Origin: CBFIJI01 sp965662885
GTDB lineage: Bacteria; Bacteroidota; Bacteroidia; Flavobacteriales; Flavobacteriaceae
Length of the DNA: 13,353 nucleotides
Reading direction: 5' to 3'
Assembly (NCBI GenBank): GCA_965662885.1
Contig: CBFIJI010000056.1
Location: 1-13,353, forward strand
The notes below the pieces were generated by a model, which made no database searches, was not told the DNA's origin, and saw only the letters and a program-made list of their open reading frames with translations. Each line of letters starts with the position of its first letter. The first letter of the stretch is position 1. Shown here piece after piece: positions 13,053 through 13,353 of this stretch. Position numbers and translations under genes: made by a program.

Positions 13053-13084
13053 TTTTTTTAGGACTCATGACAACCCTAAAAAAA
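13053..13084. terminator. 10-bp inverted repeat just upstream of the rRNA promoter
   Basis: TTTTTTTAGG (13053-13062) and CCTAAAAAAA (13075-13084) are perfect inverted copies around a 12-base loop. The stem is mostly A-T, so termination would be weak. It lies between the metalloprotease gene and the rrn -33 element (13107) and may separate the two units. Confidence 0.3.
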
Positions 13085-13106
13085 GTGGATGTATTTTTTA
13101 AAATGG

Positions 13107-13138
13107 TTTGGCGGAAACAAAAAAGGGTTTTATATTTG
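13107..13138 (+). promoter_or_regulatory. rRNA operon promoter
   Basis: TTTG (13107-13110) and TATATTTG (13131-13138), both perfect Bacteroidota consensus elements, are spaced by 20 bases. An A/T-rich tract with ATTTTTTAAAAT upstream (about 13093-13104) could act as an UP element. The transcript should start near 13145, giving a leader of about 155 bases before 16S. Confidence 0.85.
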
Positions 13139-13144
13139 CACCCG

Positions 13145-13299
13145 CTGCGAGGGAAAACAACTGTAATAAAGTTGTCTTAGTAGCTTAAGTTCATTGAAAG
13201 AATTAGAATAATGACAGCGCGTATCGAGAGATACAAAGCGAATTAGAACATTTTGAGAACGTCAATTTTTAGGAGTTGTTAATTAGTTATAAAGAAACA
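13145..13299 (+). other. rRNA operon leader with hairpins and a boxA-like site
   Basis: The leader contains a 6-bp stem (ACAACT/AGTTGT, 13157-13175) and a 5-bp stem GTATC/GATAC closed by a GAGA tetraloop (13221-13234). It also has GTTCATTGA (13189-13197), which could be the NusB/S10 boxA site. GTTGTT (13275-13280) and AACAAC (13296-13301) could pair across the 16S 5' processing region. The boxA assignment is tentative. Confidence 0.5.
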
Positions 13300-13353
13300 A
13301 CAACGAAGAGTTTGATCCTGGCTCAGGATGAACGCTAGCGGCAGGCTTAACAC
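13300..13353 (+). rRNA. rrs: 16S ribosomal RNA, 5' end (partial)
   Basis: AGAGTTTGATCCTGGCTCAG, the universal 16S 5' sequence, begins at 13307 and is followed by GATGAACGCTAGCGGCAGGC, typical of Bacteroidota. Aligning GAAGAGTTTG with E. coli numbering puts mature base 1 near 13300. The gene runs off the right edge. Confidence 0.98.

Noticed and set aside
1..13353. CRISPR array, transposase, toxin-antitoxin pair or defence island
   Set aside because: I found no spaced direct repeats, no terminal inverted repeats around a transposase-like gene, no small overlapping gene pair and no recognisable defence-family domain.

Overview
The window looks like a chromosomal segment of a marine-type member of the Flavobacteriaceae (Bacteroidota). 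Four things point that way. The DNA is AT-rich. Several -7 promoter elements fit the Bacteroidota consensus TAnnTTTG. Genes lack Shine-Dalgarno sites and have A-rich leaders instead. The gene set includes the nusB / DUF1573 / yajC block, a DUF4294 protein and an M42 peptidase.

Layout. (1) 1-957, minus strand: the membrane half of an ABC exporter, cut by the window edge. (2) 1103-3975, plus strand: the housekeeping run nusB, DUF1573 lipoprotein, yajC and pyrD. A strong intrinsic terminator sits directly against the pyrD start codon. (3) 4158-5111: a membrane-anchored alpha/beta hydrolase. (4) 5338-8096: a two-gene operon for a molybdenum hydroxylase of the isoquinoline 1-oxidoreductase / aldehyde dehydrogenase type. 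The 2Fe-2S subunit has no signal, and the Mo subunit carries a Tat signal plus a lipobox. A bidirectional terminator at 8157-8187 separates it from the convergent M42 peptidase gene. (5) 8215-10171: M42 aminopeptidase (minus) and an exported DUF4294 protein (plus) share a divergent promoter region. (6) 10323-13106: an accessory-looking stretch with a secreted protein resembling phage fibre / C1q-like proteins, a degenerate tRNA joined to a GC-rich palindrome and preceded by a stable-RNA-type promoter, and a lipoprotein with a metzincin zinc-protease signature. (7) 13107-13353: an rRNA operon promoter, its leader and the first ~54 bases of 16S rRNA.

How the genes work together. nusB encodes a factor that acts on rRNA operon leaders, and an rrn leader lies at the other end of the window. 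YajC supports Sec export, which the many lipoproteins and secreted proteins here depend on. The Mo hydroxylase pair probably leaves the cell together through Tat.

I see no CRISPR array, complete transposon, integrase or recognisable defence operon. The least explained part is 10.3-13.1 kb: the fibre-like protein, the tRNA relic with its palindrome and promoter, and the metzincin lipoprotein just upstream of rrn.
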